DNA from: Enhydrobacter aerosaccus
Lineage (GTDB): Bacteria; Pseudomonadota; Alphaproteobacteria; Reyranellales; Reyranellaceae
Assembly: GCF_900167455.1 (NCBI RefSeq)
Contig: NZ_FUWJ01000009.1
Coordinates: 181,760-245,759, forward strand
Reading direction: 5' to 3'
Length of the DNA stretch: 64,000 nucleotides
This document shows, one piece after another, positions 25,307 to 32,976 of this stretch (position 1 is the first letter of the stretch; every line of letters starts with the position of its first letter). Below the pieces are notes generated by a model. It was not told the origin of the DNA and searched no databases. It saw nothing but the letters and a program-made list of their open reading frames with translations. Position numbers and translations under genes: made by a program.

Positions 25307-25402
25307 GAGATCGCTCGGCTGCGCTCGCGATGACGAGACTTTGGACTCTCCCATCGTCCCGAGCGGAGGCGCCCGAAGGGCGGCGCGGTCGAGGGATCTC
25401 CT
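25307..25402. repeat. Family R repeat (copy 3)
   Basis: Inverted arms GAGATCGCTCGGCTGCGCTC and CGTCCCGAGCGGAGGC ... GAGGGATCTCC flank a short spacer. It lies between the duplicated fragment and the STAS-like gene; the remaining bases to 25482 carry nothing recognisable. Confidence 0.6.
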
Positions 25403-25482
25403 TGGGCGAGCCGGTCCGACGGGCTCAACTCCTGCTTGCCCCGGTGCCGATCGTCCTGCATTGAAAGGGCGGGGAAAGGGAC

Positions 25483-25899
25483 ATGCCGCTTCACTCGACC
25501 TTTTCGCATCCCTTGCGTCTGGTGATCACGGTGGCCAAGGGTGACGTGCTGCCGCGCGAGATGCTGGACTATCTCGGCCGCCTCGATGCCAGCGGGGCGC
25601 GGCCCTATCGCAAGATCTTCGATGTCACGGCGCTGGAGATGCCGATCACGAGCGAGGCCATCCGCAATCTCGCCAGCATCGTCCGCGCGCGCGAGGCGGA
25701 AGGCCCGGTCGGGCCGGTCGCCATCGTGGTCGGCACCGACAGCGCCTATCGCAAGGCGCAGCTGTTCGTGCGCGAGGCGACGATGAAGCGGCCGATCAAG
25801 GTGTTCCGCGAACAGCACCAGGCGCGCAAGTGGCTCGACAGCTTCGAGGCCGCGCCCAAGGACGGCAATCCGGACGATCCGCCGCGGCGCTCGGGCTGA
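25483..25899 (+). CDS. STAS/SpoIIAA-like protein
   Basis: A 138-residue cytosolic protein. The pattern LRLVITVAKGDVLPREMLDY, then RPYRKIFDVTALEMP, then GPVAIVVGTDSAYRKAQLF, then KVFREQHQARKWLDSF alternates strands and helices as in SpoIIAA/STAS-like proteins widespread in alphaproteobacteria. Function in such orphans is unknown. It may be distantly related to the protein at 16734. It lies 28 bases upstream of plsY, so the two may be co-transcribed. Confidence 0.72.
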   Translation: MPLHSTFSHPLRLVITVAKGDVLPREMLDYLGRLDASGARPYRKIFDVTALEMPITSEAIRNLASIVRAREAEGPVGPVAIVVGTDSAYRKAQLFVREATMKRPIKVFREQHQARKWLDSFEAAPKDGNPDDPPRRSG

Positions 25900-25927
25900 A
25901 CGGCGGAAGCGGCAGCGAGGGGATGGC

Positions 25928-26632
25928 GTGACGATGTTCTGGATCGCAGGCGGGATCGGATTGGCGATCGCCTATCTCCTCGGCGCCACGCCCACCGGCT
26001 ATCTGGCCGGCAAGCTGCTGAAGGGCATCGATCTGCGCGCGCATGGGTCCGGGTCGACCGGGGCGACGAACGTGCTGCGGACGCTCGGCAAATGGCCCGC
26101 GGCCGCGGTGCTCCTGGTCGATGTGCTGAAAGGCGTGGCGGCGATCGTCTTCATCCGCTGGCTGTACGCCTGGCTACAGGCGATGCCGTCGCTCGCGCCG
26201 CCGCCGGGACTCGATGCGCGGACCGGCGCGGCGTGGGCCGTCTGCCTCGCCGGGCTTGCCGTGGTGGTGGGCCACAGCCGGTCGATCTGGCTGAACTTCA
26301 CTGGCGGCAAATCCGCCGCGACGGGGCTCGGCGTGTTGCTGGCGATGTCGTGGCCGGTCGGTGTGGGCGCGGCGGCGGCCTTCATCGTCGTGCTGGCGGT
26401 CTCGCGCATCGTTTCCCTCGCCTCGATGCTGGCGGCGGCGACGGCGATCGCGCTCGTGTTCGGCCTTGCACAGCCGCTGCCCTATCGCCTGCTGGTGATC
26501 GCCGGCGGCCTCTATGTGATTGTACGTCATCGTACCAACATCGGCCGGCTGCTGGCCGGGACGGAGCCGCGCCTGGGGCACAGCAGCCCGGGATCGGCAC
26601 CGACAGCGCCGAAAGCGGCATCGCGACTCTGA
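25928..26632 (+). CDS. plsY: Glycerol-3-phosphate acyltransferase PlsY
   Basis: A 234-residue membrane enzyme that transfers acyl from acyl-phosphate to glycerol-3-phosphate, the first step of phospholipid synthesis. The three family motifs are visible: GSGSTGATNVLRTLG, VVGHSRSIWLNFTGGKSAAT and the later VRHRTNIGRLLAG. Five or so membrane helices fit the family. The start is GTG at 25928 with GAGGGG five bases upstream; the ATG two codons later is an alternative. The C-terminal 25 residues are a non-conserved tail. Confidence 0.93.
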   Translation: MTMFWIAGGIGLAIAYLLGATPTGYLAGKLLKGIDLRAHGSGSTGATNVLRTLGKWPAAAVLLVDVLKGVAAIVFIRWLYAWLQAMPSLAPPPGLDARTGAAWAVCLAGLAVVVGHSRSIWLNFTGGKSAATGLGVLLAMSWPVGVGAAAAFIVVLAVSRIVSLASMLAAATAIALVFGLAQPLPYRLLVIAGGLYVIVRHRTNIGRLLAGTEPRLGHSSPGSAPTAPKAASRL

Positions 26633-26693
26633 AAGGTGCGCTCGTGCCCGCGCTCGCATCGCGGGGCCTGCGACCTTTGATGCCGGGGGACAT

Positions 26694-26707
26694 TTGATTC
26701 AAGTCAA
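26694..26707. promoter_or_regulatory. FixK/FNR-like box upstream of a small zinc-ribbon-like gene
   Basis: TTGATTCAAGTCAA fits TTG(A/C)-N6-(T/G)CAA and lies 34 bases before the ATG at 26741. Confidence 0.4.
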
Positions 26708-26740
26708 CGCCGGCCGGTCCTGCGGTCGGCACGGTCGAGC

Positions 26741-26923
26741 ATGCACAATTTCCTTTTTCGCTGTCCGGCGACGGGGTTGATGATCCAGGGCTCGATCGAG
26801 CAGGTCGATCCGTCGACGCGATTCGTCCCCCAGGATTGCCCGGTCTGCGGCGGCATCCATCTCGTCGACCCCCGCACGGGCGAACGCCCGCAGGACGAGG
26901 CCAAGGGCGACAGCGACTGCTGA
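26741..26923 (+). CDS. Small zinc-ribbon-like protein (60 aa)
   Basis: A 60-residue protein with two cysteine clusters, FRCPATGLMIQGSIE and DCPVCGGIHLVDP, and an acidic tail ending in Cys. The layout resembles a single small zinc ribbon with an incomplete first pair, similar to short alphaproteobacterial proteins of unknown role. A FixK-like box 34 bases upstream suggests oxygen-linked control, by inference. Confidence 0.65.
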   Translation: MHNFLFRCPATGLMIQGSIEQVDPSTRFVPQDCPVCGGIHLVDPRTGERPQDEAKGDSDC

Positions 26924-26941
26924 TCCGCGCCGGTTCAAAAA

Positions 26942-27164
26942 AAGATCCTCGACTGCGCCGCCTTCCAGGCGGCTCCGCTCAGGATGACGGAGGGGAGTCG
27001 AACGTCAGTGCGGGCGCAACAGCGCTGTCGCCGTGGGCGTAGCAACGCCGTCATCACCAGCGCAGCAACCTCGTCATCGCGAGCATAGCCAAGCGATCTC
27101 TTTTCCGCCGCCGTTGAACCGAACGCCGCTCGAAAAGATCCCTCGACTGGGCTCGGGATGACGG
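26942..27164. repeat. Family R repeats (copy 4, three arms)
   Basis: Three arms of the same family lie in the 302-base gap 26924-27225: near 26942-26990, 27072-27107 and 27133-27164, in alternating orientation. The gap holds no gene I can support. Confidence 0.65.
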
Positions 27165-27225
27165 GAGATCGAACTTTGTTGGGAGTCCCTGCAAGCAGGG
27201 TCACGCGGCGGGTGATGTGGCGGTG

Positions 27226-27561
27226 CTACTTCGTCTGGCGCCAGACCAATCGACCCGGCGGCCGAGATTTGATGATTTCAACTTCCATTCCGGCGTTACG
27301 GAAGGATTGGCGGAACTTGGAGGCTTTGCGTTGGCCCCATATCCCCAGATGATACTCACCGCCCTTCAGAAGCCCGCACCGATAGACGGCGCAGCCCCCG
27401 AAAGCGGCTGATAGTCCTGCCGTCTGCTTGATGCCGCCGCCACCATATACGGCCATGACGGCAGCGAGGAGCGCTGCGGTGACGACGGTGTCGAGCATGA
27501 ACGCGGCCCCACCCGGACCGCGAAAGACATAAACCCGAACACGCTCCTTTTCCTTACGCAT
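27226..27561 (-). CDS. Hypothetical basic protein with one hydrophobic segment
   Basis: A 111-residue frame: basic start (MRKEKERVRVYVF), a hydrophobic stretch (LDTVVTAALLAAVMAVYGGG) and a basic C-terminal domain (RKASKFRQSFRNAGMEVEII) ending RLVWRQTK. Base composition is somewhat less G+C-rich than around it. No family recognised. It begins 39 bases after the MORN protein stop on the same strand. Confidence 0.5.
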   Translation of the reverse strand: MRKEKERVRVYVFRGPGGAAFMLDTVVTAALLAAVMAVYGGGGIKQTAGLSAAFGGCAVYRCGLLKGGEYHLGIWGQRKASKFRQSFRNAGMEVEIIKSRPPGRLVWRQTK

Positions 27562-27600
27562 CGCCTTCAGTCCTTGGGCGCCGGTCTCGCGGCAGCGGTC

Positions 27601-28236
27601 TTACTCGAAGCCGCAGTCCTTGGGCGTCACCAGCACGGCGATCTGGCGCTTGCCGTCGTTGTAGCAGCCGTTGCGCCACACACCGTCGTAATTCTCGACG
27701 CCGCCCGCGTCGTTGTGGCCCGAGAAGGTGCCGCGGCCGTTGGGCAGGCCGCTGGCGAACATGCCGTCGTAGCGGTCGCCGTTGGCATAGGTGTAGCGGC
27801 CGAGGCCGTTGCGCTCGCCGTTGCGATAGGTGCCGACATAGCGGCCGGCCTTGCCGTCGGTCTCGATCACGCGGCCGTTCAGCACGCCGTCCTGGTACTC
27901 GCCCTCGATCTTCACGCCGTCGGCGCTCTCCGACAGGCCGCGTCCCTCGCGCTTGCCGGCCTTGAACTCGGCCTCGCCCTTCCAGGTCGTCGCGCCCTTG
28001 TAGCGGAACTCGTAGGTGCCGCGTCCCTCGGCCAGGCCACCCTTGCAGTCGCCGTTCCAGATCACCGAATCGTCGGGCTCGACGTTGCGCGTCCAGATGC
28101 GGCAGCCGGTGCGCTCGTCTTCCAACCATCCATCCTGGGCCTGGCCACAGGGCGCGAAGAAGTGCACCGCGGCGGCCGCGGAAAAGAAGAACACCGGCAG
28201 GAATTCGAGGCGCAGGCGGAACATGGCGGCGCGCAT
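27601..28236 (-). CDS. Secreted MORN-repeat protein
   Basis: A 211-residue protein with a signal peptide (PVFFFSAAAAVHFFAPCGQA) and about six MORN repeats, seen as G-x-G-T/R-Y/F units: KGGLAEGRGTYEF, KAGKREGRGL, YRNGERNGLGRYTYANGDRY and ASGLPNGRGTFSG. MORN proteins form elongated beta-structures that bind lipids or proteins. Two cysteine pairs may form disulfides in the periplasm. The start at 28236 or 28224 is uncertain; neither has a strong ribosome site. Confidence 0.8.
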   Translation of the reverse strand: MRAAMFRLRLEFLPVFFFSAAAAVHFFAPCGQAQDGWLEDERTGCRIWTRNVEPDDSVIWNGDCKGGLAEGRGTYEFRYKGATTWKGEAEFKAGKREGRGLSESADGVKIEGEYQDGVLNGRVIETDGKAGRYVGTYRNGERNGLGRYTYANGDRYDGMFASGLPNGRGTFSGHNDAGGVENYDGVWRNGCYNDGKRQIAVLVTPKDCGFE

Positions 28237-28444
28237 ACTAGCGACGTTGGTGTGCGCCGCCAGCAGAACACATCGCCTCGCGGTGGTAATTGCAGCACAG
28301 GCGGAAATTGTTGGCCGTTACTTGTTCTCGCTTGCGACGTGCAACTGAAGAAAGGCGCCGGACGGCCCGCGATGTTGCAGCACTTCCTGCTGCTTGTTGG
28401 ACACGAGTCGACCGTGTCGGAGCGAGCGTCCGGAGCGAGCGGCC

Positions 28445-28528
28445 GATCAGATCGGGCTGATCATGTCGGACTCATCAGGTCGGGCCGATCAGATCAGGCT
28501 AATCAGATCGGGCCGATCACGTCAGATA
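28445..28528. repeat. 14-bp tandem array (six units) overlapping the regulator stop
   Basis: Units such as GATCAGATCGGGCT, GATCATGTCGGACT, CATCAGGTCGGGCC, GATCAGATCAGGCT and AATCAGATCGGGCC follow each other exactly every 14 bases. The array covers the last codons of the FrmR/RcnR-type gene and its 3' flank. Confidence 0.82.
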
Positions 28529-28801
28529 CGAATGGATGATCTCGACCAGCTCTTCGGCCGCCTGCGTGCGCGGGTCGCCTTGCTTGGCTTGAGGATCGAC
28601 CAGATGTTCGAGGATGTGGTCCTCGATCACCTCGGCGATGAAGCCGTCGAGCGCGCCGCGGCAGGCGGTGGCCTGTTGCAGGATCGCCGAGCAGCTCGCC
28701 TCCTCCTCGATGCGCCGTTCGACGGCATCGAGCTGGCCCCGGATGCGGCGCACGCGCATCAGCAGCTTGCGTTTCTCTTTTTCTTGCGTGGTCGGCGACA
28801 T
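28517..28801 (-). CDS. FrmR/RcnR-type (CsoR family) sensor repressor
   Basis: A 94-residue all-helical repressor. KRKLLMRVRRIRGQLDAVER is the DNA-contacting first helix; the conserved Cys in EEASCSAILQQ and the His in AEVIEDHILEHL are the ligand positions used by this family for Ni/Co (RcnR), Cu (CsoR) or formaldehyde (FrmR). The body is closest by eye to FrmR/RcnR. The ATG at 28801 aligns with those families. It is divergent from a metal transporter gene, its probable target. Confidence 0.88.
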   Translation of the reverse strand: MSPTTQEKEKRKLLMRVRRIRGQLDAVERRIEEEASCSAILQQATACRGALDGFIAEVIEDHILEHLVDPQAKQGDPRTQAAEELVEIIHSYLT

Positions 28802-28817
28802 CGGGCTTGATCCCATC

Positions 28818-28837
28818 CTGGAGGGGGGTATATAGGC
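28818..28837. promoter_or_regulatory. C-tract operator candidate for the CsoR-family repressor
   Basis: On the minus strand TATATACCCCCCTCC lies just upstream of the repressor start. CsoR/RcnR/FrmR proteins bind G/C tracts flanked by TA, so this fits an autoregulatory operator. Confidence 0.5.
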
Positions 28838-28952
28838 TCCTGGCGGCCCGGTTGTCGAATGCGACGGTCCGGCCGCCTCGGAAACAATCTGCAAGGGAAT
28901 CGATGAACCCGCGATCTAGCAACGCTCGGTCGGTTCACCGCGGTCACGTCGT

Positions 28953-29034
28953 GACGGCGAGGACGGCCGGGCCCATAGCCCGGGACACTCGGATCCTGGG
29001 GGCCGCTACCCGCTAGCCCCCCGGTCCCGCCGTC
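28953..29034 (+). ncRNA. Structured three-way-junction leader upstream of the Nramp locus
   Basis: A closing stem GACGGCG/CGCCGTC (28953-28959 with 29028-29034), extended by GGAC/GTCC (28961-28964 with 29024-29027), encloses two hairpins: CCGGGC/GCCCGG with a CCATA loop (28967-28983) and CTGGGGG/CCCCCGG (28996-29024). This is a possible riboswitch or attenuator; it does not show the yybP-ykoY manganese core I would expect. Confidence 0.45.
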
Positions 29035-29075
29035 TCCCGGGTCGGACTCAACCGATCTGACAGAGGAGGCGTGCG

Positions 29076-29357
29076 ATGACCGCCGCATTTCTGGATGTCC
29101 GCCTGGCCGATGCACGGCAGGCTGCGACTGCAAAAGCTCTCCAACACGGGGTTCGCCCCCACGCTGGGCACCAGCAGGATGTCCGGCGTCAACAGGACGC
29201 CCGCCGTGATGTCGCGCGCCTGCTGGGCCTCGATCGCCTGCCGGCCGAGGGTCCGCGTCTGGCGTGCGGCTGGCAGCGCGAGGCCGATGGCCGGCTGGTC
29301 TGCCGCTGGGAGCCCGACCCGGCCGTCAGCGTCGTGCCGACCGACGGCCGCTTCTAG
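29076..29357 (+). CDS. Possible small leader protein before the Nramp gene
   Basis: A 93-residue frame with a strong ribosome site (AGAGGAGG) before the ATG and a plausible C-terminal end (LACGWQREADGRLVCRWEPD). The middle part (HAGHQQDVRRQQDARRDVA) is low in protein character, so a frameshift or a shorter real gene is possible. It lies between the structured leader and the transporter start, 44 bases upstream of the latter. Confidence 0.4.
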   Translation: MTAAFLDVRLADARQAATAKALQHGVRPHAGHQQDVRRQQDARRDVARLLGLDRLPAEGPRLACGWQREADGRLVCRWEPDPAVSVVPTDGRF

Positions 29358-29401
29358 TTCCCCAGTCCGAGTCAGTAACCCGAGCGAGTAGGCGTGCGAT
29401 C

Positions 29402-31033
29402 ATGACCAGCATCGACACCACCGCGGATGCCCGCGGCGCCATCCTGGACGAGGCCCATATCGGCGATATCCATGGCGCGCTGGGCACGATCCGGCGCGAC
29501 GATGTCGGCGCCCGCGACGGCTGGCGCGCCCGGCTGATGACGCTGCTGGCGATCCTGGGGCCGGGCCTCATCGTCATGGTGGGCGACAACGACGCCGGCG
29601 CCTTCGGCACCTACACGCAGGCCGGACAGAACTACGGCACCACGCTGCTGTGGACGCTGCCGCTGCTGATCCCGGTCCTCTACGTGAACCAGGAGATGGT
29701 GCTGCGACTGGGCGCGGTGACGGGCGTCGGCCATGCGCGGCTGATCCTCGAGCGCTTCGGCAAGTTCTGGGGCGCCTTCAGCGTCATCGACCTGTTCCTG
29801 CTCAACGCCCTCACCATCGTCACCGAGTTCATCGGCATCAGCCTGGCGCTGGAATATCTCGGCCTGCCGCGTGAGATCGGCATCGTCGCTGCCGCCGCCC
29901 TGATCGTCGGCGCCGCCAGCACCGGCAGCTTCCAGCGCTTCGAGCGCTTCGCCCTGATGCTGGTGTTCGGCAGCTTCCTGCTGATCCCGGTGCTGCTGTG
30001 GTCGCATCCGCCGGTGGCGCAGATCGCGCACGACCTCGCGACGCCGGCCTTCCCGGCCGGGGCCAAGCTCGGCGACGTGATGCTGCTGGTGATCGCCATC
30101 GTCGGCACCACGGTGGCGCCGTGGCAGCTCTTCTTCCAGCAGAGCTATGTCATCGACAAGCGCGTGACGCCGCGCTTCATGCGCTATGCCCGCGTCGATC
30201 TGTGGCTCGGCATCGTGATCGTGATCGTGGGCGCGGTGGCGATGATGTCGTTCGCCGCCGCGGCCTTCGCCGGCCGGCCCGAGTTCGGCACCTTCCAGGA
30301 CGCCGCCGCGGTCGCGGCCGGGCTGGAGAAGCATGCCGGGCGCATCGCCGGCGTGTGCTTCGCCGTCGCGCTGCTCGATGCCTGCGTGATCGGCGCCAGC
30401 GCGGTGTCGCTCTCGACCGCCTATGCCATCGGCGACGTGCTGTCGCTCAACCACTCGCTGCATCGCAAGCCGAGCGAGGCCAAGGCCTTCTATGTCGTCT
30501 ATGTCGGGCTGATCTTCCTGGCGGCGATCCTGGTGCTGACGCCCGGCACGCCGCTCGGCCTGCTGACCAACGCGGTGCAGACGCTGGCCGGCGTGCTGCT
30601 GCCCAGCGCCACCGTGTTCCTGTTGCTGCTGTGCAACGACCGCGCGGTGCTGGGGCCGTGGATCAACGGCCGCTGGGTCAACCTGTTCACCAGCATCGTG
30701 GTGGCGGCGCTGGTGCTGCTGTCGGTGGTGCTGACCGCGGCGGTGCTGTTCCCGGATCTCGGCGACGGCGCCATCCTCGGCATCCTGGGCGGCGGCAGCG
30801 CGCTCGCCGTGGTGGCGGCGCTCGCCTTCGTGATCTCGCGGCGGCGCAGCGGCGCCGAGGAGGCGGTCGACCGCTCGCTGCAGGCGAGCTGGCGCATGCC
30901 GGCGCTCGACACCCTGCCGCCCGCACGCCTGACCCCGGCGACGCGCTTCTGGATGGCCGTGCTGCGCGCCTACCTCGTCCTCGCCGGCGGCCTGGTCCTG
31001 ATCCGCATCATCCACCTCGCCATCAGCGGGTGA
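29402..31033 (+). CDS. Nramp-family divalent metal transporter, non-canonical metal site
   Basis: A 543-residue inner-membrane transporter with about 11-12 helices. It is recognisably Nramp (GPGLIVMVGDNDAGAF in helix 1, IVGTTVAPWQLFFQQS in helix 6), but the helix 1 DPGN motif reads D64-A-G-A, and the helix 6 metal-binding methionine of M-P-H is replaced by Ala239 in A-P-W. Classical Nramps use these residues to prefer Mn/Fe. Some Nramp-related magnesium/manganese transporters also lack the methionine. Start ATG at 29402 gives MTSIDTT. It is divergent from an FrmR/RcnR-type repressor. The ion is uncertain. Confidence 0.88.
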   Translation: MTSIDTTADARGAILDEAHIGDIHGALGTIRRDDVGARDGWRARLMTLLAILGPGLIVMVGDNDAGAFGTYTQAGQNYGTTLLWTLPLLIPVLYVNQEMVLRLGAVTGVGHARLILERFGKFWGAFSVIDLFLLNALTIVTEFIGISLALEYLGLPREIGIVAAAALIVGAASTGSFQRFERFALMLVFGSFLLIPVLLWSHPPVAQIAHDLATPAFPAGAKLGDVMLLVIAIVGTTVAPWQLFFQQSYVIDKRVTPRFMRYARVDLWLGIVIVIVGAVAMMSFAAAAFAGRPEFGTFQDAAAVAAGLEKHAGRIAGVCFAVALLDACVIGASAVSLSTAYAIGDVLSLNHSLHRKPSEAKAFYVVYVGLIFLAAILVLTPGTPLGLLTNAVQTLAGVLLPSATVFLLLLCNDRAVLGPWINGRWVNLFTSIVVAALVLLSVVLTAAVLFPDLGDGAILGILGGGSALAVVAALAFVISRRRSGAEEAVDRSLQASWRMPALDTLPPARLTPATRFWMAVLRAYLVLAGGLVLIRIIHLAISG

Positions 31034-31082
31034 GGCTGCTTACGCCGTGATCCGAGCCTGCGCGGCCTGCACGCCGCTACGA

Positions 31083-31268
31083 TCAGTAGTTGGCTTTGAA
31101 GGGGAGCGGCGTTTGTCGCTTCGCCGCCTCGTCGGCCAGAAAACGCAGCAGTTCGCGCTTCTCGGCGGTGCGGCTCGCGCCGGAATTGGGCATGACATGG
31201 CTATCGCCAACAAAGCCCAACTCGGCTCTGCGGCGTTCGATCCTCGCCTCGAGATCATCCAGCGTCAT
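31083..31268 (-). CDS. Small hypothetical protein downstream of the transporter
   Basis: A 61-residue protein: a helical start (MTLDDLEARIERRRAELGF), a loop and a second helix (TAEKRELLRFLADEAAKRQT) ending PLPFKANY. No family recognised. The ATG at 31268 is preferred over ATG at 31277 or longer frames. It converges with the transporter gene. Its last codons recur, degraded, near 32780, where a transporter 3' end also recurs. Confidence 0.55.
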   Translation of the reverse strand: MTLDDLEARIERRRAELGFVGDSHVMPNSGASRTAEKRELLRFLADEAAKRQTPLPFKANY

Positions 31269-31506
31269 GGCGCGCATTCTATCACCCAACTGCTTCGAGG
31301 CATTGGACTTTGCTACTCGACTTACCAGATGATAAAAGGAACCACGCTGGGCAGCCTTGCGGCGAACCCAGCGGGATAGCAAGTGCTTGCTAATTACCTC
31401 TTAGCGTATTTGCATATCGCCACACTCCGATGCGCACTCGTGTTCGTTGGGGTTCTGCCCTCGGTGCTCTCCGTGCAAAGTCGGCACCTTGGACACTCGA
31501 TACGGA

Positions 31507-31527
31507 ACGGCGGCCGGTGGCCGCCGT
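31507..31527. terminator. Strong hairpin between convergent transcripts
   Basis: ACGGCGGCC/GGCCGCCGT with a GGT loop, followed on the plus strand by TTCTGTT. It lies just after the stop of the leftward gene at 31533 and may end transcription from either side. Confidence 0.45.
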
Positions 31528-31532
31528 TTCTG

Positions 31533-32063
31533 TTATGCGGCGTCCTTCTTGTCGGACTCCGCCGAAAAGCCCTCCTCGAAGTCCTTCTGATCGTCGTCGC
31601 TATCAGCGGCGGCGGCCTTCGCCTGCTTCTGCTGCTTCACGCGTTCATACCAAGCGAGCAAACCCCACTCGCCGTTAGGCAGACGATGGAAGATGCCAGA
31701 ATTCTTACGCAACACCTGCCGGATGCCTGTCATTGCGTTGTTGGCATCCTCGGTTTCGAAGTGATAGCCGCCCTTCTTTAGGCTCTCGTAGATCTCGCGG
31801 ACTGTGGTCGGCCCAAGATTGGCGGCTTTGCGCATCTGCAGGTATTCGCGGGCAGCTGTGGTCATCACCTTTCCGTAGAAAGTGTCGCCGCGGATGGCCG
31901 TGATGCTGGGACCCGTGGGTGAACCAACATCGGCATAGGCAGGGGGAATCCCAGCAGCCTCACACAGACGGTTGATGAGGGTTTTGGTCTCGATGACCTT
32001 CTTTTCCTGATCAATCAACTGCTGCTGGAGCGCAGCAATCGCCGGTTCAAGCTGTTCGCGCAT
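31533..32063 (-). CDS. HARE-type winged-helix protein with coiled-coil start
   Basis: A 176-residue protein. The start (REQLEPAIAALQQQLIDQEK) is a coiled coil. The core (TTAAREYLQMRKAANLGPTT, then VREIYESLKKGGYHFETEDA, then NNAMTGIRQVLRKNSGIFHR, then LPNGEWGLLAWY) fits the HARE-HTH domain pattern (helix, paired helices, wing), often found in chromatin or restriction-linked proteins. The tail is acidic. GGAGG precedes the ATG. G+C is visibly lower than in neighbouring genes, and it abuts an AT-rich island, so horizontal transfer is likely. Confidence 0.65.
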   Translation of the reverse strand: MREQLEPAIAALQQQLIDQEKKVIETKTLINRLCEAAGIPPAYADVGSPTGPSITAIRGDTFYGKVMTTAAREYLQMRKAANLGPTTVREIYESLKKGGYHFETEDANNAMTGIRQVLRKNSGIFHRLPNGEWGLLAWYERVKQQKQAKAAAADSDDDQKDFEEGFSAESDKKDAA

Positions 32064-32102
32064 GCCCAACCTCCAATCTCGGCCTGTGGGCGCATAGGAC
32101 TA

Positions 32103-32500
32103 TGCAGAATGCCGCTTGGCGAGTCAATCTCCTTTCAAATAATTTACTTTTTCCACCATCGGCGACTGGTCTTGGGTGTCGCGTGACGGCGCAGAGATAT
32201 CGCGAACATCGAAATGATGTTCTTCTAATATTTGTTAATGCATTGAAATTGCTTACTTATTTTACTAATATCATTTTAGGTGATGCGCGACTTTCTTCGC
32301 GAAATGTTGGTGATCTCCGGTTTTTCACGTTGTCTGTTTAAATTTTTTCAAAGATGAGACTCGTAAATTTCGTGTCCATAAGCGTCTAAAAAATCTCTAT
32401 CTCCGATTTCTCGTTAAAAAAGACGATTGATTGATTTCGAGGTCAAATCCGACGTACTGCCCTTAGAGGGGTGTAAAATTTACTTCTTTTGCTAGTTTGT
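32103..32500. other. AT-rich island without genes
   Basis: About 400 bases with many A/T runs (TAATATTTGTTAATGCATTG, then TTTTTTCAAAGATGAG) in an otherwise very G+C-rich region. No credible reading frame occurs on either strand. The 32501-32640 part regains normal composition and has an inverted repeat (GATCTCG ... CGAGATC). Confidence 0.8.
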
Positions 32501-32650
32501 GAAATTGACGGCAGATCTCGCGAGACGGCGAACGGCGTTCGCGTCAGTTCACGAGATCGAGCTGAATAGAAGTCCATATTGTGGTGATACCCGGGGTATT
32601 GCTGTCCATCGTGCTAGGAGCGGCATCCTGCACGCCCACCTCGGCCACGC

Positions 32651-32815
32651 CGGCGGCTGGTCCTGATCCGGATCATCCACATCGCCGTCAACGGGTGACT
32701 CTGCTCACGCCATGATCTGGGCGTGTGCGCGGGCCGCGCGCCCGCTCGGCAAGCAGTCTTGCTGCGATTAATAGTTGGCTTGAAGGGAACGACGCGCCTT
32801 GCTTCGTCGTCGGGC
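32651..32815 (+). pseudogene. Decayed copy of the Nramp 3' end and its flank
   Basis: At 32651-32697 one frame reads LVLIRIIHIAVNG then stop, matching LVLIRIIHLAISG at the end of the transporter. The following bases, including TAGTTGGCTT, also match the flank downstream of the transporter through the end of the 31083 gene. It is therefore a diverged duplicate of about 30990-31130. Confidence 0.7.
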
Positions 32816-32976
32816 CGTGAAGCCCGGACAATCCATCGACACGGCGCGCCTTGAGGTTGCATTGCGGTCTGCATACTATCGCGCCGGGCTTGAGGCGGTT
32901 GTACCTGTGATGTCATCGCGTGGCGACAGTTTGTCCGTTGAGCTCAGGATGAGGCGCCAATCGAGACGAGGGGACC

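Noticed and set aside
17517..28528. CRISPR array from short tandem units
   Set aside because: Units follow directly with no spacers, are 14 bp long, and no cas genes are near.
28953..29034. Manganese (yybP-ykoY) riboswitch for the Nramp leader
   Set aside because: I could not find the conserved core sequences of that class; only general stems are supported.
29372..31015. Antisense frame of 547 codons opposite the Nramp gene
   Set aside because: Runs of Q/H/R typical of antisense membrane-protein DNA; Nramp motifs are on the plus strand.
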